From Microvirga flocculans ATCC BAA-817 (GTDB taxonomy: Bacteria; Pseudomonadota; Alphaproteobacteria; Rhizobiales; Beijerinckiaceae): DNA of 64,000 bases. A program made the translations under genes and the position numbers. The stretch lies in contig NZ_JAEA01000001.1 in assembly GCF_000518665.1 (NCBI RefSeq), forward strand, positions 531,166-595,165, given 5' to 3'. Below the pieces are notes generated by a model. The model worked only from the letters and a program-made list of their open reading frames with translations. It searched no databases and was not told the origin of the DNA. This document shows positions 32,199 through 41,284 of the stretch, one piece after another (position 1 is the stretch's first letter; each line of letters starts with the position of its first letter).

Positions 32199-32858
32199 AT
32201 GCGTACGACCTTGATGGCGACGGTCGCGGCCGCGGCTCTTTCGTTGAATGTGGCGGCCATGGCGCAGACAAGCGGCAGCGGGAGCACCTCCGGCGGCGCG
32301 GCCGGCGGCTCCTCGGGCAGCTCGACGATCATGACGACGCCCGGCGCTTCCGGTTCCGGTTCGTCCATGAGCGGTTCGGGGAACGCGTCGGGGGCTGCGA
32401 GCGGAACGACGCAGGGCTCCGCTTCCGGCAGCACGTCCACGAGCCCCGGTAAGGCTGGCAGTGCGGCGCAGAACGCCCAGCCCGGTACGGCCAAGGGCAC
32501 CGCTTCCGGCAGCGGCACGATGAGCACGACCGGCAAGGCTCCGGGCAAGGCGGGCACCGCCGAAACCACGGGCAGCACGACCTCCGGCGGCTCCATCAAT
32601 GTCACGTCGGAGCAGCGGACCCAGCTCAGCCAGTCGTTCCGGAGCGTGAACGTGCAGCCCCTCAACAGCGTGAATTTCAGCATCAGCGTCGGCTCGACCG
32701 TGCCGGCCTCGGTGACGACGCTCTACGACTGCCCGGATAATGTGGAACGCATCCTGACCGGGCTGCCCGCGTGTAAGTACATCGTGGTGCGCGATCAGGT
32801 CGTGATCGTGGAGCCCAGCTCCCGCCGCATCGTGACCGTGATCGAGCGCCGTGGCTGA
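32199..32858 (+). CDS. secreted Ser/Gly/Thr-rich protein with a DUF1236-like C-terminus
   Basis: 219 residues: a signal peptide (M-R-T-T-L-M-A-T-V-A-A-A-A-L, cleavage after A-M-A), a low-complexity Ser/Gly/Thr/Ala region (about 24-130, with repeated G-S-G, T-S-G and P-G-K-A-G units) and a folded end (about 135-219: V-T-S-E-Q-R-T-Q-L-S-Q, S-I-S-V-G-S-T-V-P, I-V-V-R-D-Q-V-V-I-V-E-P-S-S-R-R-I-V-T-V-I). The end matches the general DUF1236 pattern found in rhizobial periplasmic proteins of unknown function. The start ATG has a good GGGAG. It stands alone between rppH and a strong terminator. Confidence 0.8.
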   Translation: MRTTLMATVAAAALSLNVAAMAQTSGSGSTSGGAAGGSSGSSTIMTTPGASGSGSSMSGSGNASGAASGTTQGSASGSTSTSPGKAGSAAQNAQPGTAKGTASGSGTMSTTGKAPGKAGTAETTGSTTSGGSINVTSEQRTQLSQSFRSVNVQPLNSVNFSISVGSTVPASVTTLYDCPDNVERILTGLPACKYIVVRDQVVIVEPSSRRIVTVIERRG

Positions 32859-32893
32859 TCGGCACGCATTCTTCGGATGCACCTTCTTAAGAA

Positions 32894-32923
32894 GCCCGCG
32901 GCTCCTGAGCCGCGGGCGTTTTC
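32894..32923 (+). terminator. Rho-independent terminator after the Ser/Gly-rich gene
   Basis: GCCCGCGGCTC (32894-32904) pairs perfectly with GAGCCGCGGGC (32907-32917), then GTTTTC. The very stable stem suits a strong stop. Confidence 0.85.
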
Positions 32924-32968
32924 GTGTCCGGAAAAGCCTTGGTCAGCAGGCGATCGGATGCGCAGACC

Positions 32969-33163
32969 TTAAGCTGCGTAGGGAAAGGCAGTCCTCTCCG
33001 CCGGCGGCAGCTCGCCGGCGCGGTGCTGAGCCAGCATCTTGAGGGCGGCGCAGGCATAGGCACGGAACTCGTCCTTGATGAGGTCGTGCTCGCGCTCCCA
33101 GGCAAAATCCTCGTTCTCCGCCGCGTGCAGGGCACGCGCGACAAATTCGATCTCGGAATCCAT
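32969..33163 (-). CDS. small hypothetical protein, 64 residues
   Basis: A short acidic protein (M-D-S-E-I-E-F-V-A-R-A-L-H-A-A-E-N-E-D-F-, then H-D-L-I-K-D-E-F-R-A-Y-A-C-A-A-L-K-M-L) with predicted helices and no membrane segment. A strong ribosome site (GAGGAGGGG) lies 7-10 bp before the ATG, the main support for a real gene. Overlapping plus-strand frames are less gene-like. Function unknown. Confidence 0.55.
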   Translation of the reverse strand: MDSEIEFVARALHAAENEDFAWEREHDLIKDEFRAYACAALKMLAQHRAGELPPAERTAFPYAA

Positions 33164-33488
33164 GACAAGCCCCTCCTCGTGGCGTCACGTTATGGTTGGT
33201 CTTTGCCGAAAATGTCGGAAACGCCCCCATGCGCTGCCCGAACCGTCGCCGCATCTGTCGTTTTCGGTTCCCGTCATTTGTTCCAAACAAAGGGCAGCCA
33301 TCAAGGTCAAAGAGGGGGTAACTCAAAGGTGCAGGGAGATCGTGCTTCAAATGGAGGGCAGTCTTGTGCCTGCACGCCTATGCCAGCAGGCAGGCTTATT
33401 CTATCTCAGAGAAAAAAGTAAATTAAATTACATCATACTTTGGCGGCGAGAGCAACCTGTCTATTAGACTAGAAGCAGTATTGCATGT
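33164..33488. other. intergenic region at the left edge of the AT-rich islet
   Basis: About 325 bp. Composition shifts from GC-rich to AT-rich near 33330-33410, marking the probable left border of the islet that carries the PIN gene. No gene, repeat or terminator stands out by eye. Confidence 0.4.
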
Positions 33489-34607
33489 TCAATCATCTGT
33501 ACCCCAATCGATCTGGACTTCATCGAAATCCACATCGGTAATAGCGTCCACTAATTCAACTTCTGAAATATGAACTTTTCCACGTGAGGGATCTATTAGA
33601 TCTCCCTCGATTGTCACAAGGACTGCGGCATCAAACTCTATCTCACGTTCCGCAGAGTTGCTCCCCATCGGTACGTATTCTTTGTCGATCGAGTCCCAGA
33701 TGGCGAATGAGAACTCAGCCTCAGCTTGGGCAGTCACAGAGATACCAATTCTGGCTACAATCTTATCTCTTCCTATCTGTACGACAGCCAATTCATGCTC
33801 GCCTCTGTCGTGCAGGAACGCAAAGCTCCGATAGCTCATACTGATCTGCTCAACCTCAAAATCGTAAGGCGCACTTGCTTCGACGAACGGCTCCAACTCT
33901 GAAACCGCATCAGCGATACCCTGCTCAATTAGCTGGAGGAGGTTGGGCGCCTTTCCACTTTCCAAGTCAGTAAGAAGCGTTCTGACATAAGTCTCTGCCT
34001 GCTCCACGTGTTCCTGCAGCTTTTGCAGAGCAGTTGCTAAGTCAGACTCGACGTCGATAACTTCAGAGCTCTTAGCAAAATCCGCCCAACCCACATCATC
34101 CGATATAGCGAGAACCTTCTTACCTTCACTAATGGCCCAATTCTCAAGTGAAAGGAGAGCAATGGCATCTGGAAATTCACTTTTTTTCTTGCCAGAGCTT
34201 TCAAATGGCGCAGCTGTAGTAAAATACCGGTTGATCAGTGCTTTGATATCAGTTTTATCGGCTGGAACAATGTATGATCCTGTTTTCTCAAGAAAAGATT
34301 TAAGTCTTATGTCGGCAGCATCCTTCGGAGACAATGCAGATTTCTGCACGTTGGTCAGCCGCTCTAAGTCTTCTATATTAAGAAGTCTATTGTCCTTGAG
34401 CTTCTTGATTGCTTTTTCCAGGGCATCTGCGGCGTCTTTCGCTTCCTTGTCTAAATGACTTGCGACCTCCCGAACGACGATCTCGGACAAGACAAATTGC
34501 GCTGTACCGTCTTTGAACTGTGTGAGCTGGCCGAGCATACCACCCTCAAGATGGAGGCGGTTTCGGTCGAAGATATTAGTGTCGATAGTAATCGCGTCAT
34601 AAAGCAT
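33489..34607 (-). CDS. PIN-domain (DUF4935-like) protein, putative ribonuclease
   Basis: 372 residues. The N-terminal 180 residues form a PIN-like nuclease domain: A-I-T-I-D-T-N-I-F with Asp9, S-E-I-V-V-R-E with Glu42, F-P-D-A-I-A-L-L-S-L with Asp147, and A-I-S-D-D-V-G-W with Asp170/171, the usual acidic metal site. A helical linker and an acidic beta-rich C-terminal half (about 225-372) follow, without a recognised domain. The gene is AT-rich compared with the neighbours, alone on its strand, and lies in DNA that ends at tRNA-Leu, so it is probably acquired. No antitoxin-sized partner gene is visible. A role in RNA cleavage or defence is inference. Confidence 0.8.
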   Translation of the reverse strand: MLYDAITIDTNIFDRNRLHLEGGMLGQLTQFKDGTAQFVLSEIVVREVASHLDKEAKDAADALEKAIKKLKDNRLLNIEDLERLTNVQKSALSPKDAADIRLKSFLEKTGSYIVPADKTDIKALINRYFTTAAPFESSGKKKSEFPDAIALLSLENWAISEGKKVLAISDDVGWADFAKSSEVIDVESDLATALQKLQEHVEQAETYVRTLLTDLESGKAPNLLQLIEQGIADAVSELEPFVEASAPYDFEVEQISMSYRSFAFLHDRGEHELAVVQIGRDKIVARIGISVTAQAEAEFSFAIWDSIDKEYVPMGSNSAEREIEFDAAVLVTIEGDLIDPSRGKVHISEVELVDAITDVDFDEVQIDWGTDD

Positions 34608-35240
34608 TGCGGTAGCACTTCAGCTCTAGGGGTATCTTGGATGTGTTAGCAGGATGCGCCTTGCTGCAGATATCTCAGTCATCAACACCGATTGCGGGAC
34701 ACAGCGTTAGATGAATTCTTATTCTGTTTCCTCCTCACGGTATCGAGTCTAAAGCATTCCATTCAAGCTCATCAATTAAATAATATAACGATTGCAGAGA
34801 CTGCCGGAAACCTGCTTGCAGGACTTATTTTGGGATACCTGAGATGACCAGTATGAGAAGCGTGCATCTAAAGCTTATCTTTGGAAAATAGCGGGGATTC
34901 CCGGCATTGTCTATGTACTCAGCTCGGTACAGTCTCCGGTAACTCTAATCTCTATTCACTAAACTTTTGCCCTATACCAGGGCTACTGATACCGCGGGTT
35001 ACAATATCCTATCAGAGATTAGAACTCTGTCGACAAAGCATATCTGCGTCGTGCACTGATCTAATGCTTGGTGCAAGAAAATGAAACAAGAGTAAGCTGC
35101 AGGTCAGCGTAGAAAACAGTCTATGCCTACGTACGAATCAAGCTTAGCGTTTCTCAAAAGTGCTTGTCGGGTGATTACACGAAGCACACAAGAACTGGCT
35201 CATCAAGCCGACATGTCCAAAAGGATTAATAAAATTAATG
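34608..35240. other. AT-rich non-coding stretch between the PIN gene and tRNA-Leu
   Basis: About 630 bp with no convincing gene on either strand; short frames have unlikely composition. It should hold the PIN gene promoter near 34610-34700. No copy of the tRNA-Leu 3' end was found here by eye, so no attachment repeat is claimed. Confidence 0.45.
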
Positions 35241-35325
35241 TGGTGCCCCTGGCCGGGATCGAACCAGCACTCCTTGCGGAACTCGATTTTGAGTCGAGCG
35301 CGTCTACCAATTCCGCCACAGGGGC
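35241..35325 (-). tRNA. tRNA-Leu (anticodon CAA)
   Basis: The minus strand reads as an 85-nt class II tRNA: acceptor GCCCCTG pairs with CAGGGGC, D-loop AATTGGTAGACG, anticodon stem CTCGA/TCGAG around CTCAAAA (anticodon CAA), a long variable arm and T-loop GGTTCGATCCC. CCA is encoded (TGG at 35241-35243). Its 3' end abuts the AT-rich islet. Confidence 0.95.
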
Positions 35326-35479
35326 AAGGAGCTGCGACGTACCATGAGGCGCGAAGGCTGGTCAATGCGGGAGATGTGAAGGCAAGCCGCATGGCGGGCC
35401 TCTCGCCTTTCCGGTCGCCGTGTGCTCAAAGGGGCGCAGGGCGGCGCGCCCTTTCCGGATTGTGACCCCGCGGAATCCC

Positions 35480-36061
35480 ATGCTCAGACGCCTCTACGAC
35501 TGGACCCTTTCCCTCGCGGCGCGGCCCTCGGCGCCTTATGCGCTGGCCCTGGTCTCCTTCTCGGAAAGTTCCTTCTTCCCGGTTCCGCCGGACGTGATGC
35601 TCGTACCGATGATGCTGGCGCGGCCCGACAAGGCCTGGTCCTATGCGCTGATCTGCACCATCGCCTCCGTCCTGGGCGGCATCCTGGGCTATTTCATCGG
35701 CCTCGGGCTCTACGACTCCATCGGCGCCTGGCTCTTCCAGCTTTATGGCCTGACCGAGGGCGCACAGACATTCCGGCAGGCTTATGCGGAATACGGCCAT
35801 TGGGTCATCCTGCTGAAGGGCCTGACTCCGATCCCTTACAAGCTCGTAACCATCACCTCGGGCTTCGCAGGCTATTCCTTGGGCTGGTTCATCCTGCTCT
35901 CGATTCTGACCCGCGGCGCAAGGTTCTTCATCGTCGCGCTGCTGATGAGCAAGTTCGGCCCACGCATCAAGGCGATCATCGACAACAACTTCAACCTCGT
36001 GGCGGCTCTTGCCATCGCGGCCTTCGTCGGCGGCTTCGTGGCCTTCCGCTATCTGTTCTGA
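35480..36061 (+). CDS. YqaA-family membrane protein (SNARE-associated/DedA-like)
   Basis: A 193-residue inner-membrane protein with about four to five helices. Motifs of the YqaA branch include F-S-E-S-S-F-F-P-V-P-P-D-V-M-L-V-P-M, G-G-I-L-G-Y-F-I-G and L-K-G-L-T-P-I-P-Y-K-L-V-T-I-T-S-G. The ATG at 35480 gives the usual start M-L-R-R-L-Y-D-W. DedA-like proteins are linked to lipid scrambling and envelope integrity; the specific role of YqaA is unproven. dsbB follows by 10 bp, likely co-transcribed. Confidence 0.9.
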   Translation: MLRRLYDWTLSLAARPSAPYALALVSFSESSFFPVPPDVMLVPMMLARPDKAWSYALICTIASVLGGILGYFIGLGLYDSIGAWLFQLYGLTEGAQTFRQAYAEYGHWVILLKGLTPIPYKLVTITSGFAGYSLGWFILLSILTRGARFFIVALLMSKFGPRIKAIIDNNFNLVAALAIAAFVGGFVAFRYLF

Positions 36062-36071
36062 GGAGGGGGCC

Positions 36072-36572
36072 ATGCGTCTCGCCCTGACCATGCGCCAGGC
36101 CGCTCTGGCCGTCGCCCTGGGGGCCGCCGCCACTATCGGCGGCGCGCTCGTCTTCGAGCATGTCCTCGGCTACGTTCCCTGCAAGCTCTGCCTGATCCAG
36201 CGCAATCCCTACTATATCGCCATGCCGCTCGGCCTCGTGGCGGCGTTCCTGCCGTCGCGCTGGACGAGGGCGGGGCTGTGGCTCCTGGCCCTGATCTTCA
36301 TCGTGAGCGCGGGGCTGGGCGCCTATCATTCCGGAGTCGAGTGGGGCTTCTTCGCCGGACCCAGCGATTGCGGCGGCGGGGCGGGCGCGGCAGCGGGGAA
36401 TGTCGGCGATTTCCTGAACCAGCTGCAGAGCACCCGGGTGGTGAACTGCTCGGAAGCCGCCTGGCGCTTCCTGGGCCTGTCGCTCGCCGGCTGGAACGTG
36501 CTGATCTCGCTGGGGCTCGCGGCTTTCGCGGCCATGGCCGCGGCGCGCAAGGGGCTTTACGTCGGCCGGTAA
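36072..36572 (+). CDS. dsbB: DsbB-like disulfide bond formation protein
   Basis: A 166-residue membrane protein with four helices that passes electrons from DsbA to quinones. Cys37 and Cys40 form the first pair (V-P-C-K-L-C-L-I-Q-R, with the conserved Q-R), and Cys100 (S-D-C-G-G-G) with Cys126 (V-N-C-S-E) form the periplasmic-loop pair. All four redox cysteines are present. The ATG at 36072 has GGAGGGGG upstream. No dsbA is in the window. Confidence 0.93.
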   Translation: MRLALTMRQAALAVALGAAATIGGALVFEHVLGYVPCKLCLIQRNPYYIAMPLGLVAAFLPSRWTRAGLWLLALIFIVSAGLGAYHSGVEWGFFAGPSDCGGGAGAAAGNVGDFLNQLQSTRVVNCSEAAWRFLGLSLAGWNVLISLGLAAFAAMAAARKGLYVGR

Positions 36573-36603
36573 GCCCGCTGCCCCATAGCAAGAGTGTGAA
36601 GCA

Positions 36604-36972
36604 TCATTGATGGACGGCTTCGAGCTTGTGTCCGTCCGGATCTTTCACGAAGGCTGCATAGTAATTGGCGTGGTATTGCGGGCGCAGGCCCGGACGCCCT
36701 TCATCCGAGCCTCCAAACGCTAGAGCTGCTGCGTAAAAGGCATCCACGGCGCTTGGGTTGGGGGCCGCGAAGGCGAGGTGGAAGCCAGGCCCCGGCGGTG
36801 CGGCATCCGGATGCTGGAAGAGAGCGAGAACGTCGTTCCCTCCTGGAGGGCCGTATCCGGCCGCGCGTTCGCTATGCCAGACGCGCTCCAGGCCGAGCGC
36901 TTCCAGCGCGGCATCGTAGAATGCGATTGAGCGGGCAAGGTCTCGCACGCCGAAGGAGAGATGGCCCAGCAT
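36604..36972 (-). CDS. VOC/glyoxalase-like protein
   Basis: A 122-residue single vicinal-oxygen-chelate unit. It opens M-L-G-H-L-S-F-G-V-R-D-L-A-R-S-I-A-F-Y and ends D-P-D-G-H-K-L-E-A-V, the standard betaalphabeta repeat pattern with a possible metal His4 and Glu118. VOC proteins range from lyases to resistance and degradation proteins; the substrate cannot be read here. It is convergent with dsbB and lies 18 bp downstream of the HNH gene on the same strand. Confidence 0.88.
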   Translation of the reverse strand: MLGHLSFGVRDLARSIAFYDAALEALGLERVWHSERAAGYGPPGGNDVLALFQHPDAAPPGPGFHLAFAAPNPSAVDAFYAAALAFGGSDEGRPGLRPQYHANYYAAFVKDPDGHKLEAVHQ

Positions 36973-36990
36973 AGGTTCCTGTCTGAAAGG

Positions 36991-37560
36991 CTAGGGTTCG
37001 AGTTCGCTGTCCCAGTAGAGATAATCGAGCCAGCTGTCGTGGAGATAGTTCGGCGGGAAGAGACGGCCGTTGGAATGGAGGTCGTGGACAGTAGGGGCGA
37101 AGGGGCTTTGCCGGGGCCACATTTCCACCTCGCGGGGCAGCTTGTCCCCCTTCCTGAGGTTGCAGGGCGCGCAGGCGGCGACGACGTTTTCCCAGGTGGT
37201 CTGCCCGCCCTTGGAGCGGGGAATGACGTGATCGAAGGTGAGGTCCTCGCGGGTGCCGCAATACTGGCAGCTGAAACGGTCGCGGAGGAAGACGTTGAAG
37301 CGGGTGAAAGCCGGGTGCCGGGTCGGCTTGACGTAGGTCTTGAGGGATATGACCGAGGGGAGGCGGATTTCGAAGGTCGGACTTCGGACGACCTTGTCGT
37401 ATTCTGAGACGATATTGACCCGGTCCAGGAAGACCGCCTTGATCGCATCCTGCCAGCACCAGATGGACAAGGGGTAGTAGCTCAAGGGCCGGTAATCGGC
37501 ATTGAGAACAAGGGCCGGGCAGGCTTCCGGCCTCACAACAGGCTGGACGTGTATCGTCAC
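36991..37560 (-). CDS. HNH endonuclease
   Basis: A 189-residue HNH nuclease widely found in alphaproteobacteria. After V-L-N-A-D-Y-R-P-L-S-Y-Y-P-L (about 18-31) the zinc-supported HNH motif appears: C-Q-Y-C-G (about 98-102), D-H-V-I-P-R-S-K-G-G (about 109-118), N-V-V-A-A-C-A-P-C-N (about 125-134). The family is chromosomal and conserved, not obviously mobile, and its cellular role is unknown. About 300 bp upstream are free of genes. Confidence 0.92.
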   Translation of the reverse strand: MTIHVQPVVRPEACPALVLNADYRPLSYYPLSIWCWQDAIKAVFLDRVNIVSEYDKVVRSPTFEIRLPSVISLKTYVKPTRHPAFTRFNVFLRDRFSCQYCGTREDLTFDHVIPRSKGGQTTWENVVAACAPCNLRKGDKLPREVEMWPRQSPFAPTVHDLHSNGRLFPPNYLHDSWLDYLYWDSELEP

Positions 37561-37866
37561 CTTACCTCCTCAGAGCATCGGACCCAAAGGCGAACGCCGC
37601 CGTTGGGATGCAGTCGATGCTCTTCGTCTTGCCCGGCGCGCCGCCTGCCTCGGAAAACCGGGGCCGTCGTTTCGGACGACACGCAAGACAAGAGAAGAGT
37701 CGTATCCCGTAGGAGTAGACTACAGTCAGTGTGACGGTGTTGTGAAGATGAAACGCATGACGTTTGTGACGCACCCACAGGAGGCGCGGACGGCCCTGAG
37801 CCCGGCCTCGGGGCGGAGCCGGCGGCTCGGGAGCGCGGCTATCGGGCCCTTTCGGCAGGCTGTCCC
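37561..37866. other. intergenic region between divergent HNH and DedA genes
   Basis: About 306 bp that must contain promoters for both directions. I could not place boxes with confidence, and no repeat or RNA gene is evident. Confidence 0.4.
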
Positions 37867-38388
37867 GTGACGAGCCTCCTGCAGCACGGTCTGGACTGGA
37901 TCGAGCCCGCCATTGCCGCCTATGGCGTCCCGGTTCTCGCGATTATCCTCTATTTCGAATCCTTCGGGGCTCCTCTTCCGGGGGAGAGCGCCCTAATCGC
38001 AGCCTCGCTCCTGGCCGCCCGCGGGGACCTCGCCGTGGGGCATGTCTTCCTGGCGGCATGGCTCGGGGCCGTGCTCGGCGACAGCACAGGCTATCTGATC
38101 GGCCTGTTCGGCGGCCGACCTCTGCTGAGGCGCTTCGGCCCATCGGTGAGGCTGACGCCGGAACGGCTCGACCGTCTCGAGGCCTTGGCGCAGAGCAAGG
38201 GGTTCTTCATGGTTCTCACGGCACGCTTCGTGGTCGTGCTGCGTCAGCTCAACGGCCTCATCGCCGGGTCCGTCGGAATGCCCTGGCCTCGGTTCGTGGT
38301 GGCCAATGTCCTGGGGGCCGCGCTCTGGGCGGGCCTGTGGAGCTTCGGCCCCTATTTCTTCACGGATGCGTTCCGGCAGTTCCTGTAG
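37867..38388 (+). CDS. DedA-family membrane protein
   Basis: A 173-residue protein with the DedA features Y-F-E-S-F-G-A-P-L-P-G-E-S (about 29-41), G-D-S-T-G-Y-L-I-G (about 74-82), and the conserved basic/Gly motif F-V-V-V-L-R-Q-L-N-G-L-I-A-G. DedA proteins act in lipid carrier recycling and membrane homeostasis. It starts with GTG (T-S-L-L-Q-H follows). The second DedA-like gene within 2.5 kb (see the YqaA gene) is a distinct branch, not a duplicate. Convergent with the 3-hydroxybutyryl-CoA dehydrogenase gene. Confidence 0.9.
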   Translation: MTSLLQHGLDWIEPAIAAYGVPVLAIILYFESFGAPLPGESALIAASLLAARGDLAVGHVFLAAWLGAVLGDSTGYLIGLFGGRPLLRRFGPSVRLTPERLDRLEALAQSKGFFMVLTARFVVVLRQLNGLIAGSVGMPWPRFVVANVLGAALWAGLWSFGPYFFTDAFRQFL

Positions 38389-38413
38389 GGCCGCGCCGGA
38401 TTTTCACCCTGGG

Positions 38414-39295
38414 TCAGCGGGTCGGAACCGGCTTCTCGCCGCGATAATCGTAGAAGCCGCGCTTGGTCTTGCGGCCGAGCCAGCCGGCTTCCACGTATTT
38501 CACGAGAAGCGGGCAGGGGCGGTACTTGGAATCGGCCAGGCCCTCATGGAGCACCTGCATGATTGAGAGGCAGGTATCCAGGCCGATGAAATCCGCGAGC
38601 TGGAGCGGGCCCATGGGATGGTTGGCGCCGAGCCGCATGGCCGTGTCGATGGCCTCGACCGAGCCCACGCCCTCGTAGAGGGTGTAGATCGCCTCGTTGA
38701 TCATCGGCAGCAGGATGCGGTTGACGATGAAGGCCGGGAAGTCCTCGGAGACGGTGGATGTTTTCCCGAGCTTGGCGATGAACTCCTTGGCGGATTCATA
38801 AGTCGCATCGTCGGTCGCGATGCCGCGGATCAGCTCGACCAGCTGCATCACCGGGACCGGGTTCATGAAGTGGATGCCGATGAACTTTTCCGGCCGGTCG
38901 GTGGATGCCGCGAGCCTCGTGATGGAGATCGACGAGGTGTTGGTGGCGATCATCGCATCGGGGCGCAGGGAGGGGCAGAGATTGGTGAAGATCTTGCGCT
39001 TCACCTCCTCGTTCTCGGTCGCGGCCTCGATGACGATGTCGCAGGGAGAGAGGTCGTCACTCGTCCGGGCGGGCTTGATGCGCTCGAGCGCGGCCTGCCG
39101 GTCGGCCTCGGCGATGGCCCCCTTGGCGACCTGGCGCGCCATGTTGCCGTTGATGGTGGCGAGGCCGGTATTGATCCGGTCCTCCGAGAGATCGTGGAGC
39201 CGGACGCTGAATCCCGCCAGCGAGCAGACATGAGCGATTCCGCTGCCCATCTGTCCCGCGCCGATCACGCCAACCGTCTTGATCTCTATGCCCAT
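38414..39295 (-). CDS. 3-hydroxybutyryl-CoA dehydrogenase
   Basis: A 293-residue NAD(P)-dependent dehydrogenase that interconverts 3-hydroxybutyryl-CoA and acetoacetyl-CoA. The Rossmann loop is G-V-I-G-A-G-Q-M-G-S-G-I-A-H (about 9-22), the catalytic His is in F-I-G-I-H-F-M-N-P-V-P (about 139-149), with N-R-I-L-L-P-M-I-N-E-A following. ATG 39295 gives the standard N-terminus. It lies 76 bp downstream of etfA on the same strand, the usual etfB-etfA-hbd cluster for butyrate/PHB-type metabolism. Confidence 0.94.
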   Translation of the reverse strand: MGIEIKTVGVIGAGQMGSGIAHVCSLAGFSVRLHDLSEDRINTGLATINGNMARQVAKGAIAEADRQAALERIKPARTSDDLSPCDIVIEAATENEEVKRKIFTNLCPSLRPDAMIATNTSSISITRLAASTDRPEKFIGIHFMNPVPVMQLVELIRGIATDDATYESAKEFIAKLGKTSTVSEDFPAFIVNRILLPMINEAIYTLYEGVGSVEAIDTAMRLGANHPMGPLQLADFIGLDTCLSIMQVLHEGLADSKYRPCPLLVKYVEAGWLGRKTKRGFYDYRGEKPVPTR

Positions 39296-39371
39296 CGATC
39301 TGCCGCCTGCATCCGTCGTCAAAAGCGGCCGGGCGGCGGTTCCGCCCGGTCCGTGATTATTCCTGACCCTA

Positions 39372-40313
39372 TTACCCGGCTTTGGTCAACTCGTCCTTGA
39401 GTTGGGGGAGGATCTGGAAGAGGTCACCGACGAGGCCGTAATCGGCGACCTGGAAGATGGGGGCCTCCTCGTCCTTGTTGATCGCCACGATGACCTTGGA
39501 GTCCTTCATGCCCGCCAGGTGCTGGATCGCCCCGGAGATGCCCACCGCGATGTAGAGGTCGGGCGCCACCACCTTGCCGGTCTGGCCCACCTGCCAGTCG
39601 TTCGGGGCATAGCCCGCATCCACCGCCGCGCGCGAGGCGCCCATCGCCGCCCCGAGCCGGTCGGCGATCGGCTCGATATAGGTCTTGAAGTTCTCCGCCG
39701 AGCCCAATGAGCGCCCGCCCGAGATGATGATCTTCGCCGAGGTCAGCTCGGGCCGATCGGTCTGCGCGATCTCCTCGCCCTTGAACGTCGACAGCCCCGG
39801 ATCCTCGGCCGGGCCGAGAGCCTCGATCGGGGCGGAGCCGCCTTCAGCAGCCGCCGGGAAGGCGGCGGTGCGCACCGTGATCACCTTCTTGGCGTCGGTC
39901 GCCTGCACCGTCTGGATCGCGTTGCCGGCATAGATCGGCCGCTCGAAGGTGTCGGGCGCCACCACCTTGGTGATGTCGGAGACCTGCATCACGTCGAGCA
40001 GCGCCGCCACCCGCGGCAGGGTGTTCTTGCCCTTGCTCGTGGCCGGCGCCACCAGGGCGTCATAGGAGCCGGCGAGCGAGACGATGAGCGCAGCGGTGGG
40101 CTCGGCGAGCTGGTGCGCATAGGCGGGGCTATCGGCCAGCAGCACCTTCTCCACGCCGGCGAGCTTCGCGGCGGCTTCGGCGGCCGGGCGCGCGTTCGCG
40201 CCCGCCACCAGCACGTGCACCGGCGCGCCGAGGGCTTGCGCGGCGGAGAGCGCCTTGTGGGTGGCGTCCTTGAGCTGAGCGTTGTCGTGCTCGGCAATCA
40301 GCAAGGTGGTCAT
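39372..40313 (-). CDS. etfA: electron transfer flavoprotein subunit alpha
   Basis: A 313-residue FAD-binding subunit that hands electrons from acyl-CoA dehydrogenases to the quinone pool via ETF-QO. The C-terminal FAD signature is complete: [47 protein letters not shown]. Length is normal. It begins 15 bp after etfB. Confidence 0.96.
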   Translation of the reverse strand: MTTLLIAEHDNAQLKDATHKALSAAQALGAPVHVLVAGANARPAAEAAAKLAGVEKVLLADSPAYAHQLAEPTAALIVSLAGSYDALVAPATSKGKNTLPRVAALLDVMQVSDITKVVAPDTFERPIYAGNAIQTVQATDAKKVITVRTAAFPAAAEGGSAPIEALGPAEDPGLSTFKGEEIAQTDRPELTSAKIIISGGRSLGSAENFKTYIEPIADRLGAAMGASRAAVDAGYAPNDWQVGQTGKVVAPDLYIAVGISGAIQHLAGMKDSKVIVAINKDEEAPIFQVADYGLVGDLFQILPQLKDELTKAG

Positions 40314-40328
40314 CGGTCTGTCTCTCCC

Positions 40329-41078
40329 TTAGAGCACGCCGGCTTCGGTCTTCAGCTTCTGGACGAGTTCGGCCACGGAGCCGACCTTCACCCCCGCCTT
40401 GCGCCCGCCGGGCTCGGCGGTCTTGAGCACCTTCAGGCGCGGGCTCACGTCGACGCCGAGTGCCTCCGGGGTGGTTTCGTCGAGGGGCTTCTTCTTGGCC
40501 TTCATGATGTTGGGCAAGGACGCATAGCGCGGCTCGTTGAGGCGCAGGTCCGTGGTGACGATGGCCGGCAGCTTCAGCCCCACCGTCTGCAACCCGCCGT
40601 CGACCTCGCGGGTGACGTCGACCGTGCCCGCGCCGACCGCGACCTTGAAGGCGAAGGTGCCCTGCGGCCAGCCGAGGAGGGCGGCGAGCATCTGGCCGGT
40701 CTGGTTGGCGTCGTCGTCGATGGCCTGCTTGCCCAGGATGACCAGGTCGGGCTTTTCCTGTTCGACCACCTTGGCCAGGAGCTTGGCCACGGCGAGCGGC
40801 TCGACGACGGCGTCGGTCTTGACCAGAATGCCGCGGTCGGCGCCCATGGCCAGCGCGGTGCGGATCGTCTCCCCCGCCTGGGCTGGGCCGATCGACACCG
40901 CGACGATCTCGGTGGCCGTGCCGGCCTCCTTCAGCCGCACCGCCTCCTCCACCGCAATCTCGTCGAACGGGTTCATGGACATCTTCACGTTCGAAAGCTC
41001 AACGCCAGACCCGTCCGCCTTCACGCGGATCTTCACGTTGTAGTCCACAACCCGCTTCACACACACAAGAAGCTTCAT
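40329..41078 (-). CDS. etfB: electron transfer flavoprotein subunit beta
   Basis: A 249-residue partner of EtfA that binds AMP. It starts [16 protein letters not shown] and has [12 protein letters not shown] and the ETF-beta signature region [14 protein letters not shown] (about 155-170), with V-K-D-like recognition features near the C-terminus. Met at 41078 is chosen because the upstream in-frame extension does not resemble the family. First gene of the etfB-etfA-hbd operon. Confidence 0.96.
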   Translation of the reverse strand: MKLLVCVKRVVDYNVKIRVKADGSGVELSNVKMSMNPFDEIAVEEAVRLKEAGTATEIVAVSIGPAQAGETIRTALAMGADRGILVKTDAVVEPLAVAKLLAKVVEQEKPDLVILGKQAIDDDANQTGQMLAALLGWPQGTFAFKVAVGAGTVDVTREVDGGLQTVGLKLPAIVTTDLRLNEPRYASLPNIMKAKKKPLDETTPEALGVDVSPRLKVLKTAEPGGRKAGVKVGSVAELVQKLKTEAGVL

Positions 41079-41284
41079 TCGTCTGTCCTCACCAAAGGTC
41101 AGCTCGGGATATGGCCGAAAACCGGCTCCCCGCACATATAGGAAAAAGGTGGAGGGACCCTAGAGGATTTTTCGGCGAAGGGGATCCAGCTTGCCGCCAT
41201 AAAATAGGCATGGACCGAGATATGAGCCGATTTCTCACGGGCGTGCCATTCCGCGCGATGAGGCGGCGCTCCCAACCCGGCGGG

